This document shows, one piece after another, positions 26,932 to 35,223 of a DNA stretch of 44,738 bases; the stretch's first letter is position 1, and every line of letters begins with the position of its first letter. The stretch covers positions 1 to 44,738 of the forward strand of contig SLPB01000060.1 of assembly GCA_007132225.1 (NCBI GenBank), written 5' to 3'. The translations under genes were made by a program, and so were the position numbers. Source of the DNA: Bacteroidales bacterium. GTDB taxonomy: Bacteria > Bacteroidota > Bacteroidia > Bacteroidales > PUMT01. The notes below the pieces were generated by a model. That model worked only from the letters and a program-made list of their open reading frames with translations, was not told the DNA's origin and did no database searches.

Positions 26932-27023
26932 TGGCGGAGAGAGAGGGATTCGAACCCCCGGTTCCGTGATAACGGAACAACGGTTTTCGAGACCGCCCCG
27001 TTCGACCACTCCGGCATCTCTCC
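26932..27023 (-). tRNA. tRNA-Ser (anticodon CGA), CCA encoded
   Basis: The acceptor stem GGAGAGA/TCTCTCC is perfect, with discriminator G and encoded CCA. The anticodon stem-loop is CGGTCTCGAAAACCG (anticodon CGA). A long variable arm (TTGTTCCGTTATCACGGAAC) marks a type II serine tRNA, and the T arm is GGGGG-TTCGAAT-CCCTC. It reads UCG codons. Confidence 0.95.
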
Positions 27024-27159
27024 TGAAACATTATAAACAAAGTGAATCTGTTGATTAACAACAGAGCAGAAGATTAAAGCATCTCCTGCTCTGTTTATTG
27101 TTTTGCATGCGTTTTTAATTGTGAAGTATAAATATTTTGCACATGCCTGAGCGATTAAG

Positions 27160-27248
27160 CGGAGAAAGAGGGATTCGAACCCCCGGTTCCGCGATAACGG
27201 AACAACGGTTTTCAAGACCGCCGCATTCGACCGCTCTGCCATTTCTCC
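27160..27248 (-). tRNA. tRNA-Ser (anticodon TGA), CCA not encoded
   Basis: The acceptor stem is GGAGAAA/TTTCTCC with discriminator G, followed by CTT, not CCA. The anticodon loop CTTGAAA gives anticodon TGA, reading UCA and related codons. The long variable arm and T arm are nearly identical to the CGA gene 137 bp downstream, so the two look like a tandem duplication. Confidence 0.95.
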
Positions 27249-27537
27249 GCCTGCAAAATTAGAATTTTTTTTTAAATTAGTTCTTAATACCAGAGATTTT
27301 TTTGAGAAATAATAATGACCTGTTATAACTGAGTTTTAAGGTAGAATTGCAGATGCCTAAAGGGCCTGAAATACTATTCAGACCGGATTTTACTGCTTTT
27401 ATTAACAAAAAGAGCCTATTTATCAATATTTCGTGATTTTTTAAGTGCTGGAATTTGCTAAACTCAATAAATGCAATATATTTGTCTAAAATCAGCAGTT
27501 TACAGATATTGTTTTATTAACCCTAAAATTAATTATT
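27249..27537. other. Divergent intergenic region upstream of HU
   Basis: This 289-bp region separates the tRNA-Ser genes (minus) from the HU gene (plus). Apart from the HU promoter at its right end I see only a small hairpin (CTGAA-ATACTA-TTCAG) and no gene. Confidence 0.5.
27454..27484 (+). promoter_or_regulatory. Bacteroidota-type promoter of HU gene
   Basis: TTTG (27454-27457), 19 nt, then TATATTTG (27477-27484) is an exact match to the -33 TTTG / -7 TAnnTTTG consensus. It lies 53 nt upstream of the HU start and is the best promoter in the window. Confidence 0.85.
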
Positions 27538-27810
27538 ATGAACAAGGCACAATTAATTGATGCAATTTCAGCGAGTGCTGGACTAACCAAGGCCGATGCG
27601 AAAAAGGCTTTAGATGCTTTTGTTGAAGCTACTACTGATGCTCTTAAAAAAGGTGATCGTGTTGCACTGGTAGGTTTTGGCTCATTCGCTATTTCAGAAC
27701 GCAATGCAAGGACTGGAAGAAATCCTCAAACTGGGCAGCCAATTACTATTGAAGCTAAAAAAGTTGTGAAATTTAAAGCCGGAAGTGAACTGAATGATGC
27801 TGTTCAATAA
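27538..27810 (+). CDS. HU family DNA-binding protein
   Basis: This 90-aa nucleoid protein has the HU fold. It begins [20 protein letters not shown], and the DNA-binding arm is [20 protein letters not shown] near residues 61-80. Length is standard. It has its own strong promoter (TTTG-N19-TATATTTG) and a rho-independent terminator just downstream, so it is a single-gene unit. Role: DNA bending and compaction. Confidence 0.97.
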   Translation: MNKAQLIDAISASAGLTKADAKKALDAFVEATTDALKKGDRVALVGFGSFAISERNARTGRNPQTGQPITIEAKKVVKFKAGSELNDAVQ

Positions 27811-27836
27811 GTAATAATTTTGCATTTTTATTTAAC

Positions 27837-27866
27837 AGGGAGTCTGAACAGGCTCCCTTTTTTTTA
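27837..27866 (+). terminator. Rho-independent terminator of HU gene
   Basis: AGGGAGTC-TGAACA-GGCTCCCT forms an 8-bp stem (one G-T pair) followed by T8, 27 bp after the HU stop. Confidence 0.9.
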
Positions 27867-27911
27867 TTTTTGCAATACACCATAGTAAGTAAATCAGTAA
27901 AGCAATAACCT

Positions 27912-28583
27912 ATGCTAACCGATATTATTAATCACCTCTCAAGTTTTGTTCAGCACCGAAGACTCGATAAATTTGACCGGGTGCTTGCAAACCGAACCAG
28001 GTACATAAAACTGATCTGCGAAGATATTTTTCAGGGTCATAATGCCAGCGCTTTGCTTCGCACCTGTGATTGCTTCGGAATACAGGATTTTCATGTCATA
28101 GAAAGAAAGAACCGCTTTGAAATCAACCCTGAAATTTCACTTGGTTCTTCCAGCTGGCTGAGCATTTACAGGCACTCTTTATTACAAAATGATCATGCCG
28201 GCGTTCTTGATGAACTCAAATCAAAAGGATACAGAATTGTCGCCACCATACCGGATGAAAACGGGGTTAAGCTATCAGAATTCAATCTTGAAAAAGGTCC
28301 GGTTGCACTACTTTTCGGAACTGAAAAAGAAGGATTGTCGACACCTCTTATAAATCAGGCTGATGAATTTCTAAACGTTGAGATGTACGGGTTTACCGAA
28401 AGTTTCAATGTTTCAGTATCGGCCGGGATTATCCTGCATCACTTACGGTTAAAATTGATGGACAGTACTATTCAATGGCAATTAACCGAGGAAGAGAAAT
28501 TATCTGTCAAGCTTGAATGGCTGAGAAAAACTGTTAAGCGATCCGACCTTATTGAAAAGGAATTTGGACATCATGATGAGTGA
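27912..28583 (+). CDS. TrmH family tRNA/rRNA 2'-O-methyltransferase (SpoU)
   Basis: This 223-aa SPOUT enzyme has all three family motifs: GHNASALLRTCDCFG near residues 43-57, ALLFGTEKEGLS near 133-144, and GFTESFNVSVSAGIIL near 160-175. Such enzymes transfer methyl from SAM to ribose O2', most likely at G18 of tRNA (TrmH) given the short length, though rRNA targets are possible. It is cytoplasmic. It stands between HU and a LytTR regulator with its own upstream gap of 100 bp. Confidence 0.9.
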   Translation: MLTDIINHLSSFVQHRRLDKFDRVLANRTRYIKLICEDIFQGHNASALLRTCDCFGIQDFHVIERKNRFEINPEISLGSSSWLSIYRHSLLQNDHAGVLDELKSKGYRIVATIPDENGVKLSEFNLEKGPVALLFGTEKEGLSTPLINQADEFLNVEMYGFTESFNVSVSAGIILHHLRLKLMDSTIQWQLTEEEKLSVKLEWLRKTVKRSDLIEKEFGHHDE

Positions 28584-28620
28584 CAGGTTGAATAATAAAA
28601 TCAAAATAATACTAATAATT

Positions 28621-28632
28621 TGACATTTGTCA
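28621..28632. promoter_or_regulatory. Short palindrome TGACATTTGTCA upstream of regulator gene
   Basis: Two TGACA half-sites in inverted orientation separated by TT lie about 45 bp upstream of the LytTR gene's -7 element. It could be an operator; no partner site is seen. Confidence 0.35.
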
Positions 28633-28653
28633 GAAAAAAACCTAATTTTATCA

Positions 28654-28683
28654 ATTGAAATATGATATTCGTCCATATATTTG
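28654..28683 (+). promoter_or_regulatory. Promoter of the LytTR response regulator
   Basis: ATTG (28654-28657), 18 nt, then TATATTTG (28676-28683) fits the Bacteroidota consensus. Transcription would begin only about 10 nt before the ATG at 28699. Confidence 0.6.
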
Positions 28684-28698
28684 GATTAATCTGCTAGT

Positions 28699-29406
28699 AT
28701 GAAAAGTATAGTAATTGACGATGACAAGCTATCAAGAAGAATCATTGAGGAGTTTACTAAAAGGACTGATTTTTTAACCCATGTTGACTCTTTTGATAAT
28801 CCTGTAGAAGCTATAAGATTGCTCAAGTCCGGGAGTGAAGTGAATCTGATATTCCTTGATATTGAAATGCCGGAGATGTCCGGGTTAGAGTTTATTAATA
28901 CCTTAAATAACCCCCCTCGTATAATAATAATTTCCTCGAAAGAGCAATATGCTCTTCAGGCTTTCGAATATGATGTAACCGACTACCTTTTAAAGCCGAT
29001 ATCATATGGAAGGTTTTTTAAAGCTGTTGATAAGGCCTACAGTCTTTATGTCAGGGACTCGGTTGTGCCAGAGGGGAAAAATGAGATATTTATTAAAAAG
29101 GATTCTTCACTAATTAAATTAAAGTATGAAGATATATTGTGGATCGAAGCAATGGAGAATTATGTTATAGTGAATACCTACGATGATAAGTATACAATCC
29201 ATTTTACAATGAAGTCCATTGAGAAAAAGCTGCCTGCTTCAAAATTCCTAAGGGTACACCGCTCATACATTATTAACAAGAGCAGCATAAATCTTATTGA
29301 GGACAATTCAATAATTATATCGGTGGAGTCCGGAAAGAAAACCATTCCCATTGGAAAATCATACAAAGAAAAACTCATGAATGATTTGAATCTGATGATC
29401 AAATAA
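28699..29406 (+). CDS. LytTR family response regulator
   Basis: This 235-aa protein has an N-terminal receiver (about 1-115) with acidic residues at 7-9, phospho-acceptor Asp54 in IFLDIEMPEMSG and Lys99 in DYLLKPIS. The C-terminal LytTR DNA-binding domain (about 130-232) includes IKLKYEDILWIEAMENYVIV and FLRVHRSYIIN. No sensor kinase gene is adjacent, so its input is unknown. A class III aminotransferase starts 14 bp downstream and is likely co-transcribed. A consensus promoter lies just upstream. Confidence 0.94.
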   Translation: MKSIVIDDDKLSRRIIEEFTKRTDFLTHVDSFDNPVEAIRLLKSGSEVNLIFLDIEMPEMSGLEFINTLNNPPRIIIISSKEQYALQAFEYDVTDYLLKPISYGRFFKAVDKAYSLYVRDSVVPEGKNEIFIKKDSSLIKLKYEDILWIEAMENYVIVNTYDDKYTIHFTMKSIEKKLPASKFLRVHRSYIINKSSINLIEDNSIIISVESGKKTIPIGKSYKEKLMNDLNLMIK

Positions 29407-29420
29407 AGTTTGAATTCCTG

Positions 29421-30605
29421 ATGTTATCCCCCAGACAACTATTTTTTGAAAATCTTGCCCAAACATCTTTCAGCCCTATAGCCATCGAAATTGAGAGTGC
29501 ATCCGGCTGCTGGCTGCATTCTCCTGATGGAAAGAGTTTTTTTGATCTTATTGCAGGGGTTTCGGTTAGTAATATCGGACATAATAATCCCCGGGTTGTC
29601 AAAGCAGTAAAAGATCAGATAAATAAGCATATGCATCTTATGGTGTACGGGGAGTTTATTCAAAAACCGCAGGTCAGGCTGGCTGAGTTGCTGACCAGGT
29701 ATCTGCCTGATAATCTAAATTCTGTTTTTTATACAAATAGCGGAAGTGAGTCTGTGGAAGGAGCTGTCAAGCTATCCCGCAGGTATACCGGCCGGCACGA
29801 AGTAATAAGCTTTAACAATGCTTATCATGGCAGCACTATTGGTGCTCTTAGCATAATGGGCAATGAAGAGATGAAAAGAGCCTTCAGGCCACTGATGCCA
29901 TCGGTCAGTTTTCTTGAATTCAACCGGGTCGATGATCTGGATGCAATAACATCTGCTACTGCATGTGTTATTATCGAACCCGTGCAGGGGGAGGCCGGAG
30001 TAATATTGCCGGAAGATGGATTTCTTCAGCAGTTAAGGGATAAATGCACACAAACCGGTACTCTTCTTATTTTTGATGAGATTCAGACTGGTTTTGGCCG
30101 TACCGGTAAAATGTTTGCCATGGATCTTTATGAGGTAGTGCCGGATGTAGCATTGTTTGCCAAGGGCTTTGGTGGCGGAATGCCTCTCGGTGCATTTGTA
30201 TCTTCAAGAGAAATAATGAGTTCCCTGTGTAATGACCCTGTACTGGGACATATTACCACCTTTGGCGGGCATCCTGTATCATGTACTGCCGGATTAGCTT
30301 CTTTGGAATTTATTATAGAAGAGAAATTGGAAAGAAACGCAATTAATAATGGCAGGAGATTTAAGCAACTGCTTGATCATAATTTAATAAAGGATGTGAG
30401 GGGAGAAGGTCTCTTAATGTCGGTAGAACTGGAAAGTGCAGAAATGGTTAAAAAGGTTATTTCAATTGCATTGAAAAAGGGAGTAGTAACTGACTGGTTT
30501 CTCTTTAATGAGAATTGCATAAGGATTTCCCCCCCGCTTATAATAACCGGGGAAGAAACGGAATTTGCCTGCCGTATATTGCAGGAGTCCATGGATGAGG
30601 TATGA
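29421..30605 (+). CDS. Class III PLP-dependent aminotransferase
   Basis: This 394-aa cytoplasmic aminotransferase belongs to the acetylornithine/ornithine/GABA type group. Motifs include YTNSGSESVEGAVKLSRRYT near residues 104-123, IIEPVQGEAGV, FDEIQTGFGRTG near 218-229 and the Schiff-base Lys248 in LFAKGFGGGMPLGA. The amino donor is not clear from sequence. No arginine-biosynthesis genes are nearby, so argD is not assigned. It starts 14 bp after a LytTR regulator gene, which suggests shared expression. The next gene is convergent. Confidence 0.92.
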   Translation: MLSPRQLFFENLAQTSFSPIAIEIESASGCWLHSPDGKSFFDLIAGVSVSNIGHNNPRVVKAVKDQINKHMHLMVYGEFIQKPQVRLAELLTRYLPDNLNSVFYTNSGSESVEGAVKLSRRYTGRHEVISFNNAYHGSTIGALSIMGNEEMKRAFRPLMPSVSFLEFNRVDDLDAITSATACVIIEPVQGEAGVILPEDGFLQQLRDKCTQTGTLLIFDEIQTGFGRTGKMFAMDLYEVVPDVALFAKGFGGGMPLGAFVSSREIMSSLCNDPVLGHITTFGGHPVSCTAGLASLEFIIEEKLERNAINNGRRFKQLLDHNLIKDVRGEGLLMSVELESAEMVKKVISIALKKGVVTDWFLFNENCIRISPPLIITGEETEFACRILQESMDEV

Positions 30606-30614
30606 ATTTATTAC

Positions 30615-30806
30615 CTACTTACTAAGCAGTAATCCGCCAAAAAGCATTCCGTAACCGGTCATCCTGTAGGGATTTGATGTTATGGCACAGCCGCCTGAAT
30701 TACAACCTATAAAATGGTAATAAGCAAATCCAAGTACTCCTCCAATAAGGAGCCCTGCCAAAAGGCGAAGGGTAAATATTTTTTTTATTCTGGATTTTAA
30801 GTTCAT
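30615..30806 (-). CDS. Small membrane protein, DUF6132-like
   Basis: This 63-aa protein has one hydrophobic segment (LLAGLLIGGVLGFAYYHF), the Cys-containing GCNSGGCAITSNPYR, and a second hydrophobic tail. This pattern matches what I recall of DUF6132, a small Bacteroidota family of unknown function. The two Cys could bind a metal or form a disulfide (inference). It is convergent with the aminotransferase, 9 bp away. Confidence 0.8.
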   Translation of the reverse strand: MNLKSRIKKIFTLRLLAGLLIGGVLGFAYYHFIGCNSGGCAITSNPYRMTGYGMLFGGLLLSK

Positions 30807-30886
30807 ATATTTACGTTTATTGAATTACAAAAGTAATAAATAATATTTACATATATATATTATATAATATATTATTTGGTTTTCCC

Positions 30887-31714
30887 ATGTCTGTAAAAAT
30901 ATTATTTTTTGTGTTTATGCTTCTTGTTCCGTCTCATGTAAAAGGGGGGGAGGCAGGAGATTACGAACCTTCAAAAGTTGAGGATTCCCTGAAAATTCTT
31001 TTTCAGACTCTTGCAGTTACCGATAAGCCTGGAGAAAGAGAAAGAATCAATAATAAAATTATAACTATCTTATCCAAAACCCTCCGGCTTGAAGAATCGT
31101 TTCATTACCCTTTTGACTCTCTTTCATCACTTGGAAAGATTACCGCATCAGATGATATGCTGCGGATATATACCTGGAATTTTCCGGTATCTCCAATCAA
31201 TTATAAGTATTATGGTTTTCTGCAATACAGGGGCAATGACAGTGGGGAAGTTTCACTTCATTTTTTAAATCCGGCTGAAACCAGCAGAGAAGATCTGGAG
31301 CAGGAACAATTTAGTGCCGAAAACTGGTATGGGGCTTTATATTATCAGGTGCATGCCGTGAATTATTTGGATGACACTATTTATACCCTTATGGGGTTTG
31401 ACTTTAACCATGTTTATACCAGTATAAAGATAATAGATGTATTGTCCTTCAATGACGGGTTACCGGTATTTGGTGCACCGATATTTCAGTTCGGCCGGGT
31501 AATTAAGAACAGGGTTGTTTTTGAATATTCTTCCCGGGCTGTTATGTTCATGCGCTACGTTCCGGAAAGAGATATGATAATTTATGACCACCTATCCCCC
31601 TCATCTCCCAGATTTGAAGGTCAATACCGTTATTACGGTCCTGATTTCTCATATGATGGATTCAGGTTTGATAACGGAAAATGGATACATGTTCCCGATA
31701 TCGAATGGAAGTAA
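30887..31714 (+). CDS. Secreted hypothetical protein (Bacteroidota-type)
   Basis: This 275-aa protein begins with a signal peptide (about residues 1-20, KILFFVFMLLVPSHVKG). The mature part has a helical N-terminus and a beta-rich, aromatic-rich body with YYGFLQYRG, YYQVHAVNY and FRFDNGKWIHVPDI. I do not recognise an enzymatic motif. It probably resides in the periplasm. Its gene is divergent from the DUF6132-like gene and lies 44 bp upstream of the pseudo-receiver gene, on the same strand. Confidence 0.8.
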   Translation: MSVKILFFVFMLLVPSHVKGGEAGDYEPSKVEDSLKILFQTLAVTDKPGERERINNKIITILSKTLRLEESFHYPFDSLSSLGKITASDDMLRIYTWNFPVSPINYKYYGFLQYRGNDSGEVSLHFLNPAETSREDLEQEQFSAENWYGALYYQVHAVNYLDDTIYTLMGFDFNHVYTSIKIIDVLSFNDGLPVFGAPIFQFGRVIKNRVVFEYSSRAVMFMRYVPERDMIIYDHLSPSSPRFEGQYRYYGPDFSYDGFRFDNGKWIHVPDIEWK

Positions 31715-31758
31715 GAAAGCAGTATTTTTGTGTTTAAGTAATTTAGTTAGCTATTATA

Positions 31759-32274
31759 ATGGAGCTTACTCCTGAAAAATTGATTTCCATTCATCTTATT
31801 GATGAAAACTTCCTTTTTATTAATGATATCAAGGATAAGTATGCATGGAGACCAAAATATAAGGTGAATTGTTACCCCTCGACAGACAAATTTATTGAAG
31901 AGATTAAAAGGGCCTCCCTATTGGTAAAATGCACCGATATTGTCATTCTGGCTGTTAATCTTTCAACTCCTGACAAACAGGGAACCACCCGGTTAATAGA
32001 CAAGTTAGAATCAATTATTTCCGGGATTAATATAATTAAAGTATGTCACTCAAAGGAACTGGATAAAGAAAGTTACGCTATTCGCAATGACAATGTCATT
32101 CATATTGTCAATAATGAAAACACTATGCTTCGCATTGACAATGCAATTAAATGGGTGCTGGCAAAAAGCAATCTCAATAACAAAAACCGGATTTATAAAT
32201 TCATTGTTGTTTTGTTTACTGCCTCTCTTATTATTACTGCCCTGGGATTTATATACCTCTTTTTTATTTACTGA
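31759..32274 (+). CDS. Membrane-anchored pseudo-receiver-like protein
   Basis: This 171-aa protein looks like a degenerate response-regulator receiver. SIHLIDENFLF near residues 10-20 matches the first strand and acidic pocket, and DIVILAVNLSTPDKQG at 60-75 matches the strand that normally carries the phospho-acceptor, but Ala65 replaces Asp. The switch Lys region is also lost. A single hydrophobic segment (about 147-170) at the C-terminus would anchor it in the membrane. Fold assignment is by eye. It lies between a secreted hypothetical protein and htpG. Function is unknown. Confidence 0.7.
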   Translation: MELTPEKLISIHLIDENFLFINDIKDKYAWRPKYKVNCYPSTDKFIEEIKRASLLVKCTDIVILAVNLSTPDKQGTTRLIDKLESIISGINIIKVCHSKELDKESYAIRNDNVIHIVNNENTMLRIDNAIKWVLAKSNLNNKNRIYKFIVVLFTASLIITALGFIYLFFIY

Positions 32275-32388
32275 TAAGTTTATTTTCCGGACATATTTGG
32301 TGACTATTTGTCAGGTTTAAGCTTTGGCACAGGCTTTGAAAAGTGGTAGTAAGTTTTCAAGCAGTGTTTAACCCTAATAATAATAGAA

Positions 32389-34434
32389 ATGCAAAAAGGA
32401 AAGATTAATGTAAAAACGGAGAATATTTTTCCAATCATTAAGAAATTTCTATACTCAGATCATGAAATATTTCTGAGAGAACTGATATCCAACTCTGTAG
32501 ATGCAACTCAAAAATTAAAAACCCTTGCATCGGTTGGTGAGTACAAAGGTGATCTCGGCGATTTAACCATACATGTCGGTTTGGATAAAGCCAGCAAAAC
32601 CCTGACTATCTCAGACCGGGGTATTGGTATGACTGGTGATGAAATAAAAAAATATATAAATCAGATTGCCTTTTCATCAGCCGAAGATTTTCTGGAACAG
32701 TATAAAGATAAAGTAGATGCAATAATAGGCCATTTCGGATTGGGATTTTATTCATCATTCATGGTAGCCAAAAAGGTTGAAATTATTACCCGGTCTTACC
32801 AGAAGGATTCACAACCAGTAAAATGGACCTGTGACGGCAGTCCCCGGTACACCATTGAAGAAACTGAAAAGGATGAAGCAGGTACTGACATTGTATTGCA
32901 TATATCTGATGATTCCCAGGAATTTCTCGAAGAAAACCGTATTCTGGAGCTGCTTAAAAAATATTGCAAATTCCTGCCCGTAAAGATTGCTTTTGGTAAG
33001 GAAAAAGATTGGAAAGATGGTAAAGAGGTTGAAACTGATAAATTAAGGATAATAAACAACACTGAACCTGCATGGACAAAAAAACCAAATGACCTGAAGC
33101 AGGAGGATTATGATAAATTCTATCAGGAACTTTATCCTATGAATGAAAATCCATTATTTCATATACATCTTAATGTAGATTATCCATTTAATTTAACCGG
33201 CATTTTATACTTTCCCAAGCTGAAAAGTAATTTTGAAATTCAAAAAAACAAAATACAGCTATATGCCAACCAGGTCTTTGTTACTGATTCAGTTGAAGGG
33301 ATTGTTCCTGAGTTCCTCACATTGCTACATGGGGTGATTGATTCGCCTGATATACCCCTTAATGTATCCAGGAGCTACCTTCAGAGTGATTCAAATGTCA
33401 AAAAGATATCATCACATATAACGAAAAAAGTTTCCGATCGCCTGATGGATATTTTTAAGAATAACAGGAAGGAGTTTGAAATAAAATGGGATGATCTGAA
33501 GATATTTATCGAGTATGGTATGGTGAGTGATGAGAAGTTCTATGAACGTGCCGAAAAATTCGCCCTGTTCAAGAATACTGAAAGCAACTATTTTACCTTT
33601 GATGAATACCAGAAGTTAATCAAGGAAAATCAAACCGACAAGCATAAAAATCTTGTTTACCTGTATTCAACTGATACAGAGAAGCAGTATACTTTTATTG
33701 AAGCTGCAAGATCAAAGGGATATGATGTTCTTGTAATGGACGGACAGCTGGATACACATTTTATTAATCACCTTGAATCAAAATTTAAAGATTCCCGCTT
33801 CGTTCGGGTTGATTCAGATGTGGTTGACAAATTGATATTAAAGGATGAAAATCTGGATTCAAGGTTAACCTCAGACCAGCAACAAGATCTTTCAGTTGTT
33901 TTTAAAAGTGTTCTTCCCGATAAGCCAGGATTTACCGTTTCATTCGAAAATATGAGTGAGCGTGATAATCCGGTGACCATAACACAATCTGAATTTATCA
34001 GAAGGATGAAAGATATGTCAAGCATGAGCGGTGGAATGGGTTTTTACGGTGAAATGCCGGACAGCTATAACCTTGTTGTTAATTCAAATCATCCTCTGGT
34101 CATTAAGGTAGCTGAGGAAAAGGATAAAGCTGCCGGTAAGGACCTGGAAAAGATAAGGGAGAAAATCAAGCCGTTAGAATCTGGCAAAGAAGAACTTGAA
34201 AAAGCAAATAAGGAGAAGAAGGAAGAGGAGGTCGGCCAGGAAGATAAGGAAAGGTTAAAGGAATTTGAGAAAAAAATTGATGAGCTAAATAATAAAAGGG
34301 AAGCACAGATAAAGAAATTTGCTTCCGGGAATAAACTGGTGAAACAACTTATCGATCTTGCTCTTCTATCAAACAATATGCTGAAGGGTGAGGAATTGTC
34401 AAAGTTTGTAAAACGAAGCATCGATCTGATGTAA
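32389..34434 (+). CDS. htpG: Chaperone HtpG (Hsp90)
   Basis: This 681-aa ATP-dependent chaperone has the GHKL ATPase motifs: IFLRELISNSVDATQKL near residues 28-44, SDRGIGMTGDEIKKYI, and IGHFGLGFYSSFMVA near 114-128. The middle and C-terminal domains follow; a highly charged Lys/Glu-rich segment lies near 570-640. The family assists client protein maturation and stress response. It has a 114-bp upstream gap and a strong terminator downstream, so it is monocistronic. Confidence 0.97.
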   Translation: MQKGKINVKTENIFPIIKKFLYSDHEIFLRELISNSVDATQKLKTLASVGEYKGDLGDLTIHVGLDKASKTLTISDRGIGMTGDEIKKYINQIAFSSAEDFLEQYKDKVDAIIGHFGLGFYSSFMVAKKVEIITRSYQKDSQPVKWTCDGSPRYTIEETEKDEAGTDIVLHISDDSQEFLEENRILELLKKYCKFLPVKIAFGKEKDWKDGKEVETDKLRIINNTEPAWTKKPNDLKQEDYDKFYQELYPMNENPLFHIHLNVDYPFNLTGILYFPKLKSNFEIQKNKIQLYANQVFVTDSVEGIVPEFLTLLHGVIDSPDIPLNVSRSYLQSDSNVKKISSHITKKVSDRLMDIFKNNRKEFEIKWDDLKIFIEYGMVSDEKFYERAEKFALFKNTESNYFTFDEYQKLIKENQTDKHKNLVYLYSTDTEKQYTFIEAARSKGYDVLVMDGQLDTHFINHLESKFKDSRFVRVDSDVVDKLILKDENLDSRLTSDQQQDLSVVFKSVLPDKPGFTVSFENMSERDNPVTITQSEFIRRMKDMSSMSGGMGFYGEMPDSYNLVVNSNHPLVIKVAEEKDKAAGKDLEKIREKIKPLESGKEELEKANKEKKEEEVGQEDKERLKEFEKKIDELNNKREAQIKKFASGNKLVKQLIDLALLSNNMLKGEELSKFVKRSIDLM

Positions 34435-34454
34435 TTCCGGTTACAATCTCTCAG

Positions 34455-34489
34455 ACAGTCCGTTATTTTTTAGCGGACTGTTTTTTTTT
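34455..34489 (+). terminator. Rho-independent terminator of htpG
   Basis: ACAGTCCG-N11-CGGACTGT is a perfect 8-bp stem followed by T8, 20 bp after the htpG stop. Confidence 0.92.
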
Positions 34490-34529
34490 ATTATATTTAA
34501 GTTATTTTTGGTAAGATTAATATTTAAAC

Positions 34530-35171
34530 ATGGGCTGGAAGCTTATCCCTGTTACATTGTTATTATATATGTTGCAACTCAATGTGGAAGCACAAAAGCA
34601 TCCACAGCTTCGTTATTTGGGGGTTGATGCCGGATTCAATATGGCAGGCATAAGATCAGCCTCGCAGTATGACAGGCATAAAAAAAACTTTGGTGCGAAT
34701 GTAAATTTTTCAGCTAATTATTCTTTCAGTGATTCTAAATCAGTAGGGGCTTCACTTTCACTTGAGCAGAAGGGCGCCACGGATCCGGTATATGATTTAA
34801 AAACAAATATGAATTATGCTTCTCTGCCTGTGTATCTGAAACTGGTTACCGGAAAAGAGCCCCGGTTTTTTTTTACAGGCGGACTTTATGCGGGCTGGTT
34901 GATAAACGCAAAAATTCGTGGAGAACAATTGCAGGACGGGAAATTAGTTGGAGTAAATGAAAATGTAAGCGGTGACTTCAGGTCTTTTGATTACGGATTA
35001 GTGGCCAGCACCGGAATGATGGTTAGATTATATGACGATTTTGATTTTATTTTCAGTATTCGCGGTTCAAGCGGACTTTTACGGATTACAGACCACCCCC
35101 CGGGTCCCCGGCCCCAAAACTACAGCATTAACGTCAGTATTGGCTATATTTATTATATTGGATTCAGGTAA
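34530..35171 (+). CDS. Outer membrane beta-barrel protein (PorT-like)
   Basis: This 213-aa protein has a signal peptide (about residues 1-21, ending VEAQ) and alternating hydrophobic strands typical of small Bacteroidota barrels. Examples are LRYLGVDAGFNMAGI, VGASLSLEQKGA and INVSIGYIYYIGFR, the last ending in an aromatic-Arg residue pair as barrel proteins often do. Function is unknown. A TATTTTTG element (34503-34510) just after the htpG terminator may be its -7 box. Confidence 0.82.
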   Translation: MGWKLIPVTLLLYMLQLNVEAQKHPQLRYLGVDAGFNMAGIRSASQYDRHKKNFGANVNFSANYSFSDSKSVGASLSLEQKGATDPVYDLKTNMNYASLPVYLKLVTGKEPRFFFTGGLYAGWLINAKIRGEQLQDGKLVGVNENVSGDFRSFDYGLVASTGMMVRLYDDFDFIFSIRGSSGLLRITDHPPGPRPQNYSINVSIGYIYYIGFR

Positions 35172-35223
35172 TTGTTTTTAACCTGAAAAGGATCGGGGAA
35201 ACATAAAAACCTTTACAGATAGT

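Noticed and set aside
26919-27242. 107-aa minus-strand ORF (MAERSNAAVLKTVV...)
   Set aside because: It is a translation through the two tRNA-Ser genes; repeated LSRNRGFESL segments come from the tRNA variable and T arms.
32087-32320. 77-aa ORF overlapping the pseudo-receiver gene
   Set aside because: It is out of frame with the longer, better-supported ORF and has no start or domain support.
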